From: UBA2241 sp963777895
Lineage (GTDB): Bacteria; Actinomycetota; Thermoleophilia; UBA2241
NCBI GenBank assembly: GCA_963777895.1
Contig: CAVZSF010000005.1
Span: 1 to 64,000, forward strand
Direction of reading: 5' to 3'
Length of the DNA stretch: 64,000 nt
Shown one piece after another: positions 16,157-25,004 of the stretch. Every line of letters begins with the position of its first letter. Positions within the stretch are counted from its first letter, which is position 1. The notes beneath the pieces are model-generated. The model had not been told where the DNA came from, searched no databases, and worked only from the letters and a program-made list of their open reading frames with translations. The translations under genes and the position numbers were made by a program.

Positions 16157-16843
16157 TCACGTGAGTCGTTTCGGCAGCAGCACGGTGACGACCGCCACGA
16201 CCCAGACCCCGGCGAGGAGCCACGATCCCAGCACGTCGGTCGGGAAGTGCATGCCCCGGTACCAGCGCGTGACGGCCACCATGAGCACCACGGCGAGACA
16301 GAAGGAAGCGATGGCAACGGCGAGCCTCCTTGGGCTGATGCTGCGCAGCGCGATCAGCGCGAGGCCGCCGTAGAAGGCGACCGCCATGCCGGCATGGCCG
16401 GAGGGGTAGCTGGCGGTCAGGGCGCCCGGATCCAGCCGCGGTCCGGGTCGCTGACGATCGACGGCGGCGTTCACGAGCCGGAACAGGATCCACTCCCCGA
16501 GGACGCAGACCACCAGGGCCAGAGACTCGCGCCAGCGCCCCAGCCAGACCCGCAACACGACGGCGACCACCACCGTCAGACCGAACACGAGGAGGGTCAT
16601 GGCGAAGTCGGCGCCGATCTCGGTCAGCGTGTTGAACGCGGGCGTCCGGTGGGAGGCAAACCACTCGATGACGCGCTCGTCGAAGCGGGACACCGGCGAG
16701 GGAGTCAGCGTGCGCGTCAGCAGCAGGCCGAGCCCCGTCAGGGTCACGAACAGCAGCGCGGCCACTGTCACAAGGAGAGCGGCGGACCGCAACGCGGGGC
16801 GGGGGTCCGCCGCTGGGGCGGCTGCATGTCGGGCCACAGTCAC
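16157..16843 (-). CDS. PAP2-family membrane phosphatase
   Basis: A 228-residue protein with about six membrane segments and the three phosphatase motifs of the PAP2 superfamily: VDRQRPGPRLD, SYPSGHA and TRWYRGMHFPTDVLG, containing the catalytic histidines. Such enzymes remove phosphate from lipid phosphates such as undecaprenyl or phosphatidyl phosphates at the membrane. The start is a GTG at 16843 with no obvious ribosome site, so an alternative GTG two codons inside is possible. It diverges from the flippase-kinase gene, a pairing that fits envelope lipid metabolism. Confidence 0.85.
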   Translation of the reverse strand: MTVARHAAAPAADPRPALRSAALLVTVAALLFVTLTGLGLLLTRTLTPSPVSRFDERVIEWFASHRTPAFNTLTEIGADFAMTLLVFGLTVVVAVVLRVWLGRWRESLALVVCVLGEWILFRLVNAAVDRQRPGPRLDPGALTASYPSGHAGMAVAFYGGLALIALRSISPRRLAVAIASFCLAVVLMVAVTRWYRGMHFPTDVLGSWLLAGVWVVAVVTVLLPKRLT

Positions 16844-16949
16844 GATGGCTGTTCATTCCCCATGGGACGGCGCGAACGACGCGCGCAACGTTCGCCGATC
16901 CCCGGCACCGGGAACAGGACGTTTTTAGTCTTGATGCTTCAAGACACCG

Positions 16950-16976
16950 GGATCGGGCACTCTCCTGTCCCGATCC
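16950..16976. promoter_or_regulatory. Inverted repeat between divergent lipid genes
   Basis: GGATCGGG (16950-16957) and CCCGATCC (16969-16976) form an 8-bp dyad with an 11-base spacer, 26-52 bases upstream of the start at 17002. It could be an operator or a 5' hairpin in the flippase-kinase mRNA. Confidence 0.35.
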
Positions 16977-17001
16977 TCGCCCGATGAGACGGGGGGAAGT
17001 G

Positions 17002-19423
17002 ATGGCGGAGACGGCGGAATCGCAGACCGTGACGCCGCTCTTCGCGCCCCCTACGGAGATCGAGGAACCGGCCGCGGAGCCCTACGTCCGCTCGCCCGCG
17101 GACCTGCTGCGTCTGACCGTGGGCGGCATCGTGGTACTGCTCGGGCTGCTGCTCGCCGTCGGCGCCTCCAACGCGACGGCCGGCTTCGACCGCGACCTCA
17201 TCGGGCTCTTCGACAACCTGCCCGACATCGTCGAGAAGATCCTCATCGGCGTCTTCGACACGATCGCCGGGCTGATCCCGGCCGCGGTGCTCGTCTACGT
17301 GATCGTCCGCCGAAGGTGGCGGCTCCTGGGCATGCTCCTGCTGGCCGGGTTCTCGGCCATGTGGGTCCTCGACGGCGTCAATGCGGCCATCCACGCCCTT
17401 GTCGGCGAGCCGGAGATCCTGCAGGGCGTCGGCCGTGCCGGCAGGGCGGCCGCGGACTCTCCGGACTCGACCTACGTCACGTGGCTGGTCGCGGTCATCA
17501 CGGTCACCTCTCCCTGGGTCAGGATGCGCTGGCGGCGTGCCGCCTGGGGCGTGGTCGTGCTTGCCCTGTTCTTCCGCGTCGTCTCGGGCAACGATCTTCC
17601 CAGCGACCTGGTCCTCGCGCTCGGCGTCGGCATGGTGTCGGGGTCGGCATGGCTGCTGGTGTTCGGCGCTCCCAACCACCGTCCGTCGGGAGCCAACATC
17701 GCCGAGGCCATGCAGCGGACGGGCATCCCGCTGACCCGGCTCAAGCCTGCCTCGGTCGACGCCCGCAGCTCGGCCCCCTACTTCGGGGAGGCCGCGGACG
17801 GGCGGCCGATCTTCATGAAGATCCTCTCGCCCGACAATCGCGACAAGAACCTGCTCTTCCGTCTCTACCGCTTCCTTCGTTTCAAGGGCGTCGACGACCG
17901 CGGCGCCTTCGTGTCCCTGCAACGCCTGATCGAACACGAGGCCCTCGTCGCCCTGTACGTCAACGATGGCGGCATCCGCACGCCGCGGCTCCTGACCGTC
18001 ACCGACGTCGGCGACGACGGCTTCTTGCTGGCGTACCAGCGCATCAAGGGTGACTCGCTCGACGGCGTGGAGGACGAGACCCTGACGGACGACATGCTGC
18101 GGCAGGTCTGGCAGGAGGTACGGCAGCTGAGACGGCAGCGCATCGCGCATCGCGATCTGCGGCTCTCCAACGTGTTCCTCGCCTCCGACGGGCGGCCCTG
18201 GATGATCGACTTCGGCTCCGGCGAGATGGCGGCGACGGAGCTGATGCTCGACATGGACGTCGCCGAGCTGCTCGCTTCGACCGCCGTGAAGGTCGGCTGC
18301 AAGCGCGCCGTGGACCCGGCCGTCGCGGTCCTCGGCAAAGGACCCATCGCGCGAGCGGCGCCTCACATCCAGCCGCTCGCCCTGACGAGGGCCACCAGCA
18401 ACTCGCTGGCCGAGAAGAAGCCCCTGGTGAAGGAGTTGCGCCTCTACGCCGCCGAGGCCAGCGGCGCCGGCAACGTCGAGCCCGTCGATCTCCAGCGGGT
18501 CAAGCCGCGCACGGCCCTCACCTTCGCCGCCCTGGCGCTGGCCACGTACCTGCTCGTGCCGCAGTTCGTCGGCGTCGCGGAGTACTGGCCGACCTTGACG
18601 CAGGCGGATTGGATCTGGGCCCTGTGGGCGATCCTCGCGTCGGCGCTCTGTTACGTGGCCGGCGCGTTCGCGCTGATGGGCGCCGTCCCCGTCCGCATCC
18701 CATTGTTCTCGACCATCGGCGCCAAGCTCGCGGGGGCGTTCTTCAACCGCATCACTCCGGCGACCATAGGGGGGATGGGGATCACGGTGCGCTTTCTGCA
18801 GAAGCGCGGCATCGATCTGGCGGTGGCCACGACCAGCGCCGGCCTGCAGACCATCACCTCCATGCTCGTGACTCTGGCCTTGGCGCCGGTCTTCCTTGCC
18901 TGGGCCGGTACTGGTGGCTCCGTGACCAGCCTGCTCCCCAGCACCGTCACGCTCATCGTGATCGCTGCGGTCTTCGCCCTGCTCGGGCCTGCTCCTCCTG
19001 ATGCCGTGGGGCCGCAAGCTCTTCCGTTCCCGCGTCACGCCTGTGCTCAAGCGGTCAGGTCAGGGGATGGCCGAGGTCGCCCGCCGGCCTCTCAAGCTGG
19101 CCGAGCTCCTCGGCGGCCAGGCGCTGGTCTCGCTCCTCTACATCGCGGCGCTCGCGCTCTCGGTCCAGGCGCTGGGTGGTGGAGTGGACCTGGCGACCAT
19201 CGGCGTCATCTACCTCCTCGGCACCGCGGCTGCCTCCGTGGTCCCCACGCCCGGTGGCATCGGCACCGTCGAGGTCACGCTGATCGCCGGCCTCACGGCC
19301 GCGGGGATGGCCAGCGAGGCCGCCGTGCCGGCCGTCTTCTTGTATCGCCTCGCGACCTTCTGGCTGCCGATCCTGCCGGGCTACATCGCCTACGTGGTCC
19401 TGCAGCGGCGGCAGGCGCTTTGA
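17002..19423 (+). CDS. Kinase-like protein fused to lysyl-PG flippase-type membrane domain, frameshifted
   Basis: About 807 residues in three parts. An N-terminal membrane region spans roughly residues 30-220. A cytoplasmic kinase-like domain carries HRDLRLSNVFL (near 382) and MIDFGSGE (near 402), the catalytic-loop and DFG-type motifs. A C-terminal membrane domain of the lysylphosphatidylglycerol synthase/UPF0104 type (AFFNRITPATIGGMGITVRFLQKRG, VPTPGGIGTVEVTLIAGLTAAG) follows. One extra base near 18988 breaks the frame; it resumes LLLMPWGRKLFRSRV. The last part is the flippase half of MprF-like proteins, without the aminoacyl-transferase domain. The ATG at 17002 follows GGGGGGA. Probable role: envelope lipid translocation linked to phosphorylation; the substrate is unknown. 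Confidence 0.78.
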
Positions 19424-19825
19424 CCTCGAGGAGGGTTGGGCGGATCACCTTGGTGTGACCGTGATGTGGTCGGTCTCGACCACTGCGCAGCCGCGTTTTC
19501 AGCCGGCGTCGACATGCCGCGAGCGTCCAGGGTGTTGCCTATGCCACCGGTCCCCGCGGTGCTAGTGTCATGACATGAGGACGTGGGTGGATGCGGCAGG
19601 TCGCTCGAGCATGTCCTTGTTCATCCGATGCGCAAGCGGTGATCTCCTTCATCCTGGACTCTGTCTTGACGGTGGACAGGGGAAGCGACGCTCACTGTGG
19701 ACTTGCACGTCGACTCGTGGAATGGGGAAGGCAAAGGCGACGAGCATGCATTGGCACGTTCGCTGGGTGCTCGAACGGGGTTCCCAGCACGGCGCCGGAT
19801 CGGCACAGCTCGCTGACTGACGGGC
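19424..19825. other. Intergenic, hairpin only
   Basis: GTGGTCG-GTCT-CGACCAC (19466-19483) is a likely terminator for the flippase-kinase gene. The rest shows no coding-like frame and presumably holds the promoter of the MFS gene. Confidence 0.45.
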
Positions 19826-21106
19826 GTGAGACGTCTCCCGATCATCGATACCGAGCCGCTGCGGCGGTTCCCGCAGTTTCGGCGCCTCTGGCTGGGCCTC
19901 GCCGTGTCGCAGGTGGGCTCGGAGCTCGCCCTCGTCACCGTCTACTACCAGGTGTACCTGCTCACGGAGTCGTCGTTCTACGTCGGCCTGGTGAGTCTCG
20001 CCCAACTCGGCCCGGCCCTCGTTGGCTCGCTCTTGGGGGGATCGCTCGCCGACGCGTTCGACCGCCGCAGGATGCTCGTCGTGACCCAGGTGGCGCAGGC
20101 CGTGTGCAGTGCCGGGCTCGCGCTGTTCAGCCTCAGCGCCGCGCAGAGCGTTTGGCCGCTCTATGCGCTGGTCGGGGCCGGCGCCTTTTTCGCCGGCGCA
20201 GACGGCCCAGCTCGCATGTCGATCATGGTCAACCTTGTCCCTCGCGATCAGATCCCATCCGCCAACGCGCTGCGTCAGCTCATGGGGCAGATGTCGGTCG
20301 TGCTCGGTCCCGCCCTCGGCGGGCTGCTCCTGACGCGCTTCAGCATCCCTGCGGTGTATTGGATCGACGCGGTGAGCTTCACCGCGGTGATCGTCGTGTC
20401 ACTCGGGTTGCCGGCGCTCGTGCCGGAGGGATCGGGCACGAGGTTCGGGCTCCGCTCGATAGTGGAGGGCTTTCGCTACCTGCGCGGCCGGCAACCGCTC
20501 CAGGGCATCTTCCTGGCCGACCTGACGGCCATGATCCTTGGCATGCCCCTTGCCCTGTTCCCTGAGATGGCCCTGTCGCATTTCGGCGGAGACGCCCAAG
20601 TGCTCGGCTACATGTATGCGGCGCCGGGAGCAGGCGCACTCATCGGCGCGCTGCTTTCGGGCTGGACCGTCCGCGTGTCGAGGCTGGGCCGCGGCGTCAT
20701 CCTTGCCATCCTCGTATGGGGCGTGGCGATCGCGGCGTTCGGGCTCTCGCCCTGGCTGTGGTTGGCCCTGCTCATGCTCGCCGTCGCTGGCTGGGCCGAC
20801 ATGACCTCGTCCGTGTTCCGCCACAACATCCTTCAGATCGAGGCGCCTGACCGCCTGCGCGGCCGTCTCACCTCGATCCAGATCGCCGTGATCCAGGCGG
20901 GACCCCGACTGGGGAACCTCGAGGCGGGCGCGCTCGGGGCTCTCATCGGCCCTCAAGCCTGCATCGTCATCGGCGGTGTCGGCTGCGTGGCCGGCATCAC
21001 AGTGATCGCACGCGCGATGCCGCGCTTCGCCCGCTACGTGATGCGCATCCCTTCGCCGCCGGACGATGACGAAACGACGCGCACCGCGGAGCTGAGCGGG
21101 GCTTGA
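19826..21106 (+). CDS. MFS transporter (EntS-like exporter group)
   Basis: A 426-residue major facilitator with about twelve membrane segments. The short N-terminus FPQFRRLWLGLAVSQVGSELALVTVYYQVYLLT and the loop GGSLADAFDRRRMLVVTQ (motif A-like, G-x3-D-x-x-x-R-R) are typical of the DHA3/EntS exporter branch. DRLRGRLTSIQ is the second-half counterpart. The start is GTG at 19826. The cargo cannot be read from sequence; siderophores or drugs are usual for the branch. It converges on ilvC, with a long hairpin between them. Confidence 0.85.
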   Translation: MRRLPIIDTEPLRRFPQFRRLWLGLAVSQVGSELALVTVYYQVYLLTESSFYVGLVSLAQLGPALVGSLLGGSLADAFDRRRMLVVTQVAQAVCSAGLALFSLSAAQSVWPLYALVGAGAFFAGADGPARMSIMVNLVPRDQIPSANALRQLMGQMSVVLGPALGGLLLTRFSIPAVYWIDAVSFTAVIVVSLGLPALVPEGSGTRFGLRSIVEGFRYLRGRQPLQGIFLADLTAMILGMPLALFPEMALSHFGGDAQVLGYMYAAPGAGALIGALLSGWTVRVSRLGRGVILAILVWGVAIAAFGLSPWLWLALLMLAVAGWADMTSSVFRHNILQIEAPDRLRGRLTSIQIAVIQAGPRLGNLEAGALGALIGPQACIVIGGVGCVAGITVIARAMPRFARYVMRIPSPPDDDETTRTAELSGA

Positions 21107-21226
21107 ACGAAGATCCTGCCTCCGTGCCCAGCAGGTTGCAGGATCTCCTCGGGCTTGGGCCTCTTGACTACCTCCCGTGGCACCCCATGGCCTTCCGCGC
21201 AGCTGCGGGGACGTCCCAACAACGGA

Positions 21227-21278
21227 CCCGGGCCTCCTCTTCGGATCGTCAGAACGACGAACGAAGAGGAGGCCCGGG
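21227..21278. terminator. 17-bp perfect hairpin between MFS gene and ilvC
   Basis: Arms 21227-21243 and 21262-21278 (CCCGGGCCTCCTCTTCG and its complement), 18-base loop. It lies between convergent 3' ends and is symmetric, so it is a likely bidirectional terminator without T-tract. Confidence 0.8.
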
Positions 21279-21299
21279 CGAAGGACGTATCGGTCGGCG

Positions 21300-22295
21300 T
21301 CAGTCCTTGTTCAGCCAGGGCATCATAGCCCGAAGCTCCGCGCCGACCCTCTCGATCTGCAGCTCCGACTCGCGGCGCTTGGTGGCCGTGTACTCCGGAC
21401 GACCGGCCTGGTTCTCGAGCAGCCACTTGGTGGCGAACGATCCCGTCTGCACTTCCTTCACGATCTCGCGCATCGTGTCTCGGACGTGCTCGTCGATCAG
21501 GCGCGGACCGGCGATGTAGTCGCCGTACTCGGCCGTGTCGCTCACCTTGTTGCGCATGTGCGTCAGACCGCCCTCGTAGACGAGGTCGATGATGAGCTTG
21601 AGCTCGTTCAGGCACTCGAAGTACGCCAACTCGGGTGCATACCCGGCCTCGACCAGCGTGTCGAAGCCCGCCTTGATCAGAGCGGTGACGCCCCCGCAGA
21701 GGACGCACTGCTCGCCGATGAGGTCGCTTTCGGTCTCCTGTGCGAAGTCTGTCTCGAAGACGCCGGCGCGCGTGCAGCCGATCCCCCTGGCATATGCCAG
21801 GGCGAGGTCTTTGGCCTGTCCGGTCACGTCCTGGTACACGGCGATGAGGGCAGGCACCCCTTTCCCCTGCACGTACATCTCGCGCACCAGGTTACCCGGG
21901 CTCTTGGGGGCGACCATGATCACGTCCACATCGCTGGGCGGAACCACTTGTCCGTAGTGGACGTTGAAGCCGTGGGCGAACATGAGCGTCTTGCCGGGCT
22001 TGAGGGCGGGCAGCACGGCCTCGGCGAACACAGAACGGTGCAGCTGCTCGGGGAGCAGCATGATGATGATGTCACCACGCTCGCACGCGTCAGCCGCGTC
22101 CGTCACAGGGAAGCCCGACGTCTTCGCCTGCTCCCGGCCGGGTGTCCCCGCGGGCTCGGCGACGATCACGTCGATGCCACTGTCCTTGAGGTTCAACGCG
22201 TGCGCGTGACCCTGGTTGCCGTAGCCGATGATAGCGACGGTCTTACCCTTGAGCAGACCCAAGTCGGCATCGGTGTCGTAGTACATCTTCGTCAT
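21300..22295 (-). CDS. ilvC: Ketol-acid reductoisomerase
   Basis: A 331-residue class I enzyme of valine, leucine and isoleucine biosynthesis. It converts 2-acetolactate or 2-aceto-2-hydroxybutyrate to dihydroxy acids using NAD(P)H and magnesium. The Rossmann motif VAIIGYGNQGHAHALNL, the MVAPKSPGNLVR loop and the metal site around DLIGEQCVLCGGVTALIKAGFDTLVEAGY are clear. AAGGAAG precedes the ATG at 22295. It diverges from leuB, so a branched-chain pair is split across a shared 357-bp regulatory region. No ilvB, ilvN or ilvD is in the window. Confidence 0.96.
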   Translation of the reverse strand: MTKMYYDTDADLGLLKGKTVAIIGYGNQGHAHALNLKDSGIDVIVAEPAGTPGREQAKTSGFPVTDAADACERGDIIIMLLPEQLHRSVFAEAVLPALKPGKTLMFAHGFNVHYGQVVPPSDVDVIMVAPKSPGNLVREMYVQGKGVPALIAVYQDVTGQAKDLALAYARGIGCTRAGVFETDFAQETESDLIGEQCVLCGGVTALIKAGFDTLVEAGYAPELAYFECLNELKLIIDLVYEGGLTHMRNKVSDTAEYGDYIAGPRLIDEHVRDTMREIVKEVQTGSFATKWLLENQAGRPEYTATKRRESELQIERVGAELRAMMPWLNKD

Positions 22296-22417
22296 GGGCT
22301 TCTTCCTTCTCGCGATGACTGGGCGTTCGCGGACAACTCTACCGAGGATGCGACCGGCACACCAGCTTCGCGGGGGTGGCTCCGTGATGGTAGGATTCCG
22401 TCGCGCTGCGCCGCCGG

Positions 22418-22462
22418 AGGACAGACGATCGACCCGAGGTCTCGGGCACGGCCGTCTGTCCT
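22418..22462. promoter_or_regulatory. Nested hairpin in the ilvC-leuB intergenic region
   Basis: AGGACAGACG (22418-22427) pairs with CGTCTGTCCT (22453-22462), enclosing CCCGAG-GT-CTCGGG (22433-22446). The 357-bp region carries no gene. The structure could belong to an ilvC leader (about 120 bases upstream of its start) or to the leuB side; no leader peptide rich in branched-chain codons was recognised. Confidence 0.35.
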
Positions 22463-22652
22463 TGAGGCGCGGCGCCCGCCCGCCCCTGCATCGCAAAGAG
22501 GCTGGGGCGGCGACCCATTTCAACGCCCGCCGCGACGCAGGTCGTGGCGCGGACGGCGCTACCCTGCCTTCGAAACGTGAGCGAACGCACGGTGCGGATG
22601 TATGACGACAGAGGCGCCAGGTCATTGAAGCCGGGAAAGCGGGGTTCAGAAG

Positions 22653-23738
22653 GTGAGTGGAGAGAGCGATCTATACCGAGTGATGATGCTGCCCGGCGAC
22701 GGCATCGGCCCCGAGATCACGGCCAGTGCCCGCCGCGTACTCGATGAGGTCGGGGAGCGCTTCGGCTTCGCCGTCGAGTACCAGAATGGACTGCTCGGGG
22801 GCTGTGCCATCGACGAGACTGGAGCGCCGATGGAAGAGGGGCTCGTCGAGCGCTGTCTCGCTTGTGACGCGGTCTTCCTCGGTGCCGTGGGAGGACCTCG
22901 CTGGGAGACGACCGACCCTGACAAGCCCAGGCCGGAACAGGGACTGCTGGGAATACGCAAGGGCCTCGGTCTCTACGCCAACCTGCGTCCGGTCAAGGCG
23001 TTCGACGCTCTCGCCCACAACAGCACCCTCAAAGACGACGTGATCCGCGGCGTCGACCTCGTCATCGTGCGTGAGTTGACCGGTGGAGCCTACTTCGGCA
23101 AGCGCGGGCGTACCGCCGACGCGGCCTATGACACGACCTCTTACGAGCGCGCCGAGATCGAGCGCGTCGTCGACTTCGCCTGCCGTCTCGCCCTCGATCG
23201 CCGTCGCGAGGTGGCGAGCGTCGACAAGGCCAACGTGCTGGAGAGCTCGCGGCTGTGGCGCGAGGTCGCCGGACAGGTGTCGCGGCGCTACGACGGCGTA
23301 AGCATGCGCCACCTCTACGCCGACAACGTGGCGATGCAGCTCGTGCGTGACCCGCGGCAGTTCGACGTGATCGTGACCGAGAACCTCTTCGGCGACATCC
23401 TCTCAGACGAGGCGGCGATGATCACCGGCAGCATCGGGATGCTGCCCTCCGCCAGCGTCGGCGGCCGGGTATCGCTCTACGAGCCCATCCACGGTTCGGC
23501 GCCCGACATCGCCGGCCAGGGCGTCGCCAACCCTTGCGGGGCCATCCTCTCGATGGCGTTCATGCTCGAGCTTAGTCTTGCTCGGCCCGCCGCGGCGCGA
23601 GCCGTCGAGCAAGCCGTCGAGAACGCCCTCACAGCGGGCGCGCGCACCCGGGACATCGCCGAGCACGACGAGGAGTGGTGCGGGACGCAGGAGATGACGG
23701 AGCGCATCGTGACGGGTCTGCCCGAGGCGGTCGCCTAG
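22653..23738 (+). CDS. leuB: 3-isopropylmalate dehydrogenase
   Basis: A 361-residue enzyme of leucine biosynthesis, oxidising and decarboxylating 3-isopropylmalate with NAD+ in the cytoplasm. MMLPGDGIGPEI, ANLRPVKAF, IVRELTGGAYFG (with the substrate-binding arginine and conserved Tyr region), VDKANVLESSRLWREV and the dinucleotide-binding EPIHGSAPDIAG are all present. The start is GTG at 22653 (MSGESDLYRVMML); an internal ATG pair near residue 11 would truncate strand 1. It ends before a very strong hairpin at 23794-23852. Confidence 0.95.
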   Translation: MSGESDLYRVMMLPGDGIGPEITASARRVLDEVGERFGFAVEYQNGLLGGCAIDETGAPMEEGLVERCLACDAVFLGAVGGPRWETTDPDKPRPEQGLLGIRKGLGLYANLRPVKAFDALAHNSTLKDDVIRGVDLVIVRELTGGAYFGKRGRTADAAYDTTSYERAEIERVVDFACRLALDRRREVASVDKANVLESSRLWREVAGQVSRRYDGVSMRHLYADNVAMQLVRDPRQFDVIVTENLFGDILSDEAAMITGSIGMLPSASVGGRVSLYEPIHGSAPDIAGQGVANPCGAILSMAFMLELSLARPAAARAVEQAVENALTAGARTRDIAEHDEEWCGTQEMTERIVTGLPEAVA

Positions 23739-23793
23739 CAAGACAGAAGAGAGCGATGACGATCCCTCGCTCGCCAAGACTTGAGGGGACGGG

Positions 23794-23852
23794 GGCGTCG
23801 AGCGCGTGAGCGGCGACGAGGGAGCTTGATCGCCGCTCACGCGCTCGACGCC
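23794..23852. terminator. 23-bp perfect hairpin between leuB and the dehydrogenase gene
   Basis: Arms 23794-23816 and 23830-23852 (core GCGTCGAGCGCGTGAGCGGC and complement), 13-base loop. It sits between convergent 3' ends (23738 and 23946) and is a likely bidirectional terminator. Confidence 0.85.
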
Positions 23853-23945
23853 GGCTAGGGCTCACCTTCCAGCCACAGCCTGCAGCCGGATCGACCCGAA
23901 TTGCCGGCGCTGTGTGCGCCGCGAGATCGACGGTTTCGGGTCGCG

Positions 23946-24971
23946 TCAGTCCTGCGGGATGGTGACCACCACTCGCAGGGCCGTACCGGGTTCCTTGTCG
24001 ACCAGGTCCAGAGCCTCTTTCGTCTGCTCGAGTGGGAAGCGGTGCGTGACCAGCGGCTTCAGGTCGAGACTGCCGTCCGCCGCGACCCGGATCGCCGGCA
24101 GGAAGTCGTTCGGGGTCATGCCGCGACTCCCGAGCAGGGTCAGCTGCTTGTAGTACATGGCGTAGCCGAAGAAGTCCTTGACCTCCTCCGGCAGGATCCC
24201 GAAACACAGCACCGTGCCGCCCGGGCGTGCCATCTGCATGGCCTGGCGAAGGGTCGCCCCGTTGCCGACGCTTTCGATGACGACGTCGGCGCCCAAGCCG
24301 CCGGTCGCCTCCATCACGGCTTCCACTGAGTCGACCGCGCTGGGGTTTACCGGGACCCCTCCGAACGCCTTGGCGACGTCCAGCTTCCATGCCACAGGCT
24401 CGATGGCGAGGACGCGTTCCGCCCCGCGCAGGACGCTGACACGCGTATGCAGAAGCCCGGCGGCCCCTTGCCCGATGACGGCGACCGTCTTGTCTGGCCC
24501 GATGCCGACCCTGTCGTGGGCGCGGAAGACGGTCGCGAGGGCGATAAGGCTGGTGCCGTCCTCGAAGGAGATACCGTCGGGCAGCTTGAGCGCGTTGAAG
24601 TCGGGCGCCACGACGTAGTCGGCGAACGTGCCGTCGACCTCCCGGCCCATCAAGCCACCGTTAGGGCAGAGGTTCACCTTGCCGGAGAAGCAGAACGAGC
24701 AGTGACGACAGAACTCGATCGAGTTCAGCACCACGCGGTCGCCGACCCGCAAGCCGGTCGCGCCGTCGCCCAGCTGATCGACGACCCCGGTCGATTCGTG
24801 TCCCAGCACACGCGGGTACTGGATGCGTGTCTTACCTCGGTAGATGCCGACATCGGTGCCGCAGATGGCGGTCGACCTGATCCTGATGCGAACCTGACCA
24901 GGCCCGGGCGCCGGCAGGGCGACGTCGTCGACGACGAGGTCGTAGGGCTCTCGAAGCACAGCAGCTCTCAT
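23946..24971 (-). CDS. Zinc-dependent medium-chain alcohol dehydrogenase
   Basis: A 341-residue MDR enzyme. Catalytic zinc ligands appear in STAICGTDVG and LGHESTG; the structural zinc site is CRHCSFCFSGKVNLC; the NAD-binding strand is VAVIGQGAAGLLHTRVSVLRGA. Relatives oxidise sorbitol, threonine, butanediol or similar polyols. The substrate here is unknown. Its 5' end lies about 30 bases from the stop of the FAD/Fe-S dehydrogenase gene, on the same strand, so the LeuA-like, dehydrogenase and alcohol-dehydrogenase genes probably form one unit. Confidence 0.88.
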   Translation of the reverse strand: MRAAVLREPYDLVVDDVALPAPGPGQVRIRIRSTAICGTDVGIYRGKTRIQYPRVLGHESTGVVDQLGDGATGLRVGDRVVLNSIEFCRHCSFCFSGKVNLCPNGGLMGREVDGTFADYVVAPDFNALKLPDGISFEDGTSLIALATVFRAHDRVGIGPDKTVAVIGQGAAGLLHTRVSVLRGAERVLAIEPVAWKLDVAKAFGGVPVNPSAVDSVEAVMEATGGLGADVVIESVGNGATLRQAMQMARPGGTVLCFGILPEEVKDFFGYAMYYKQLTLLGSRGMTPNDFLPAIRVAADGSLDLKPLVTHRFPLEQTKEALDLVDKEPGTALRVVVTIPQD

Positions 24972-25004
24972 GCCGTTCGTCCTCTCACTTGCGGCGGGGG
25001 CAGG

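Noticed and set aside
16939..19050. Long minus-strand open frame (about 700 codons) opposite the kinase-flippase gene
   Set aside because: Its translation is dominated by Arg, Asp, Gly and His with no motif; it mirrors the codon bias of the real plus-strand gene.
19575..19820. Small plus-strand frame before the MFS gene
   Set aside because: Composition is not coding-like (many Cys, Trp, His), and there is no ribosome site or known motif.
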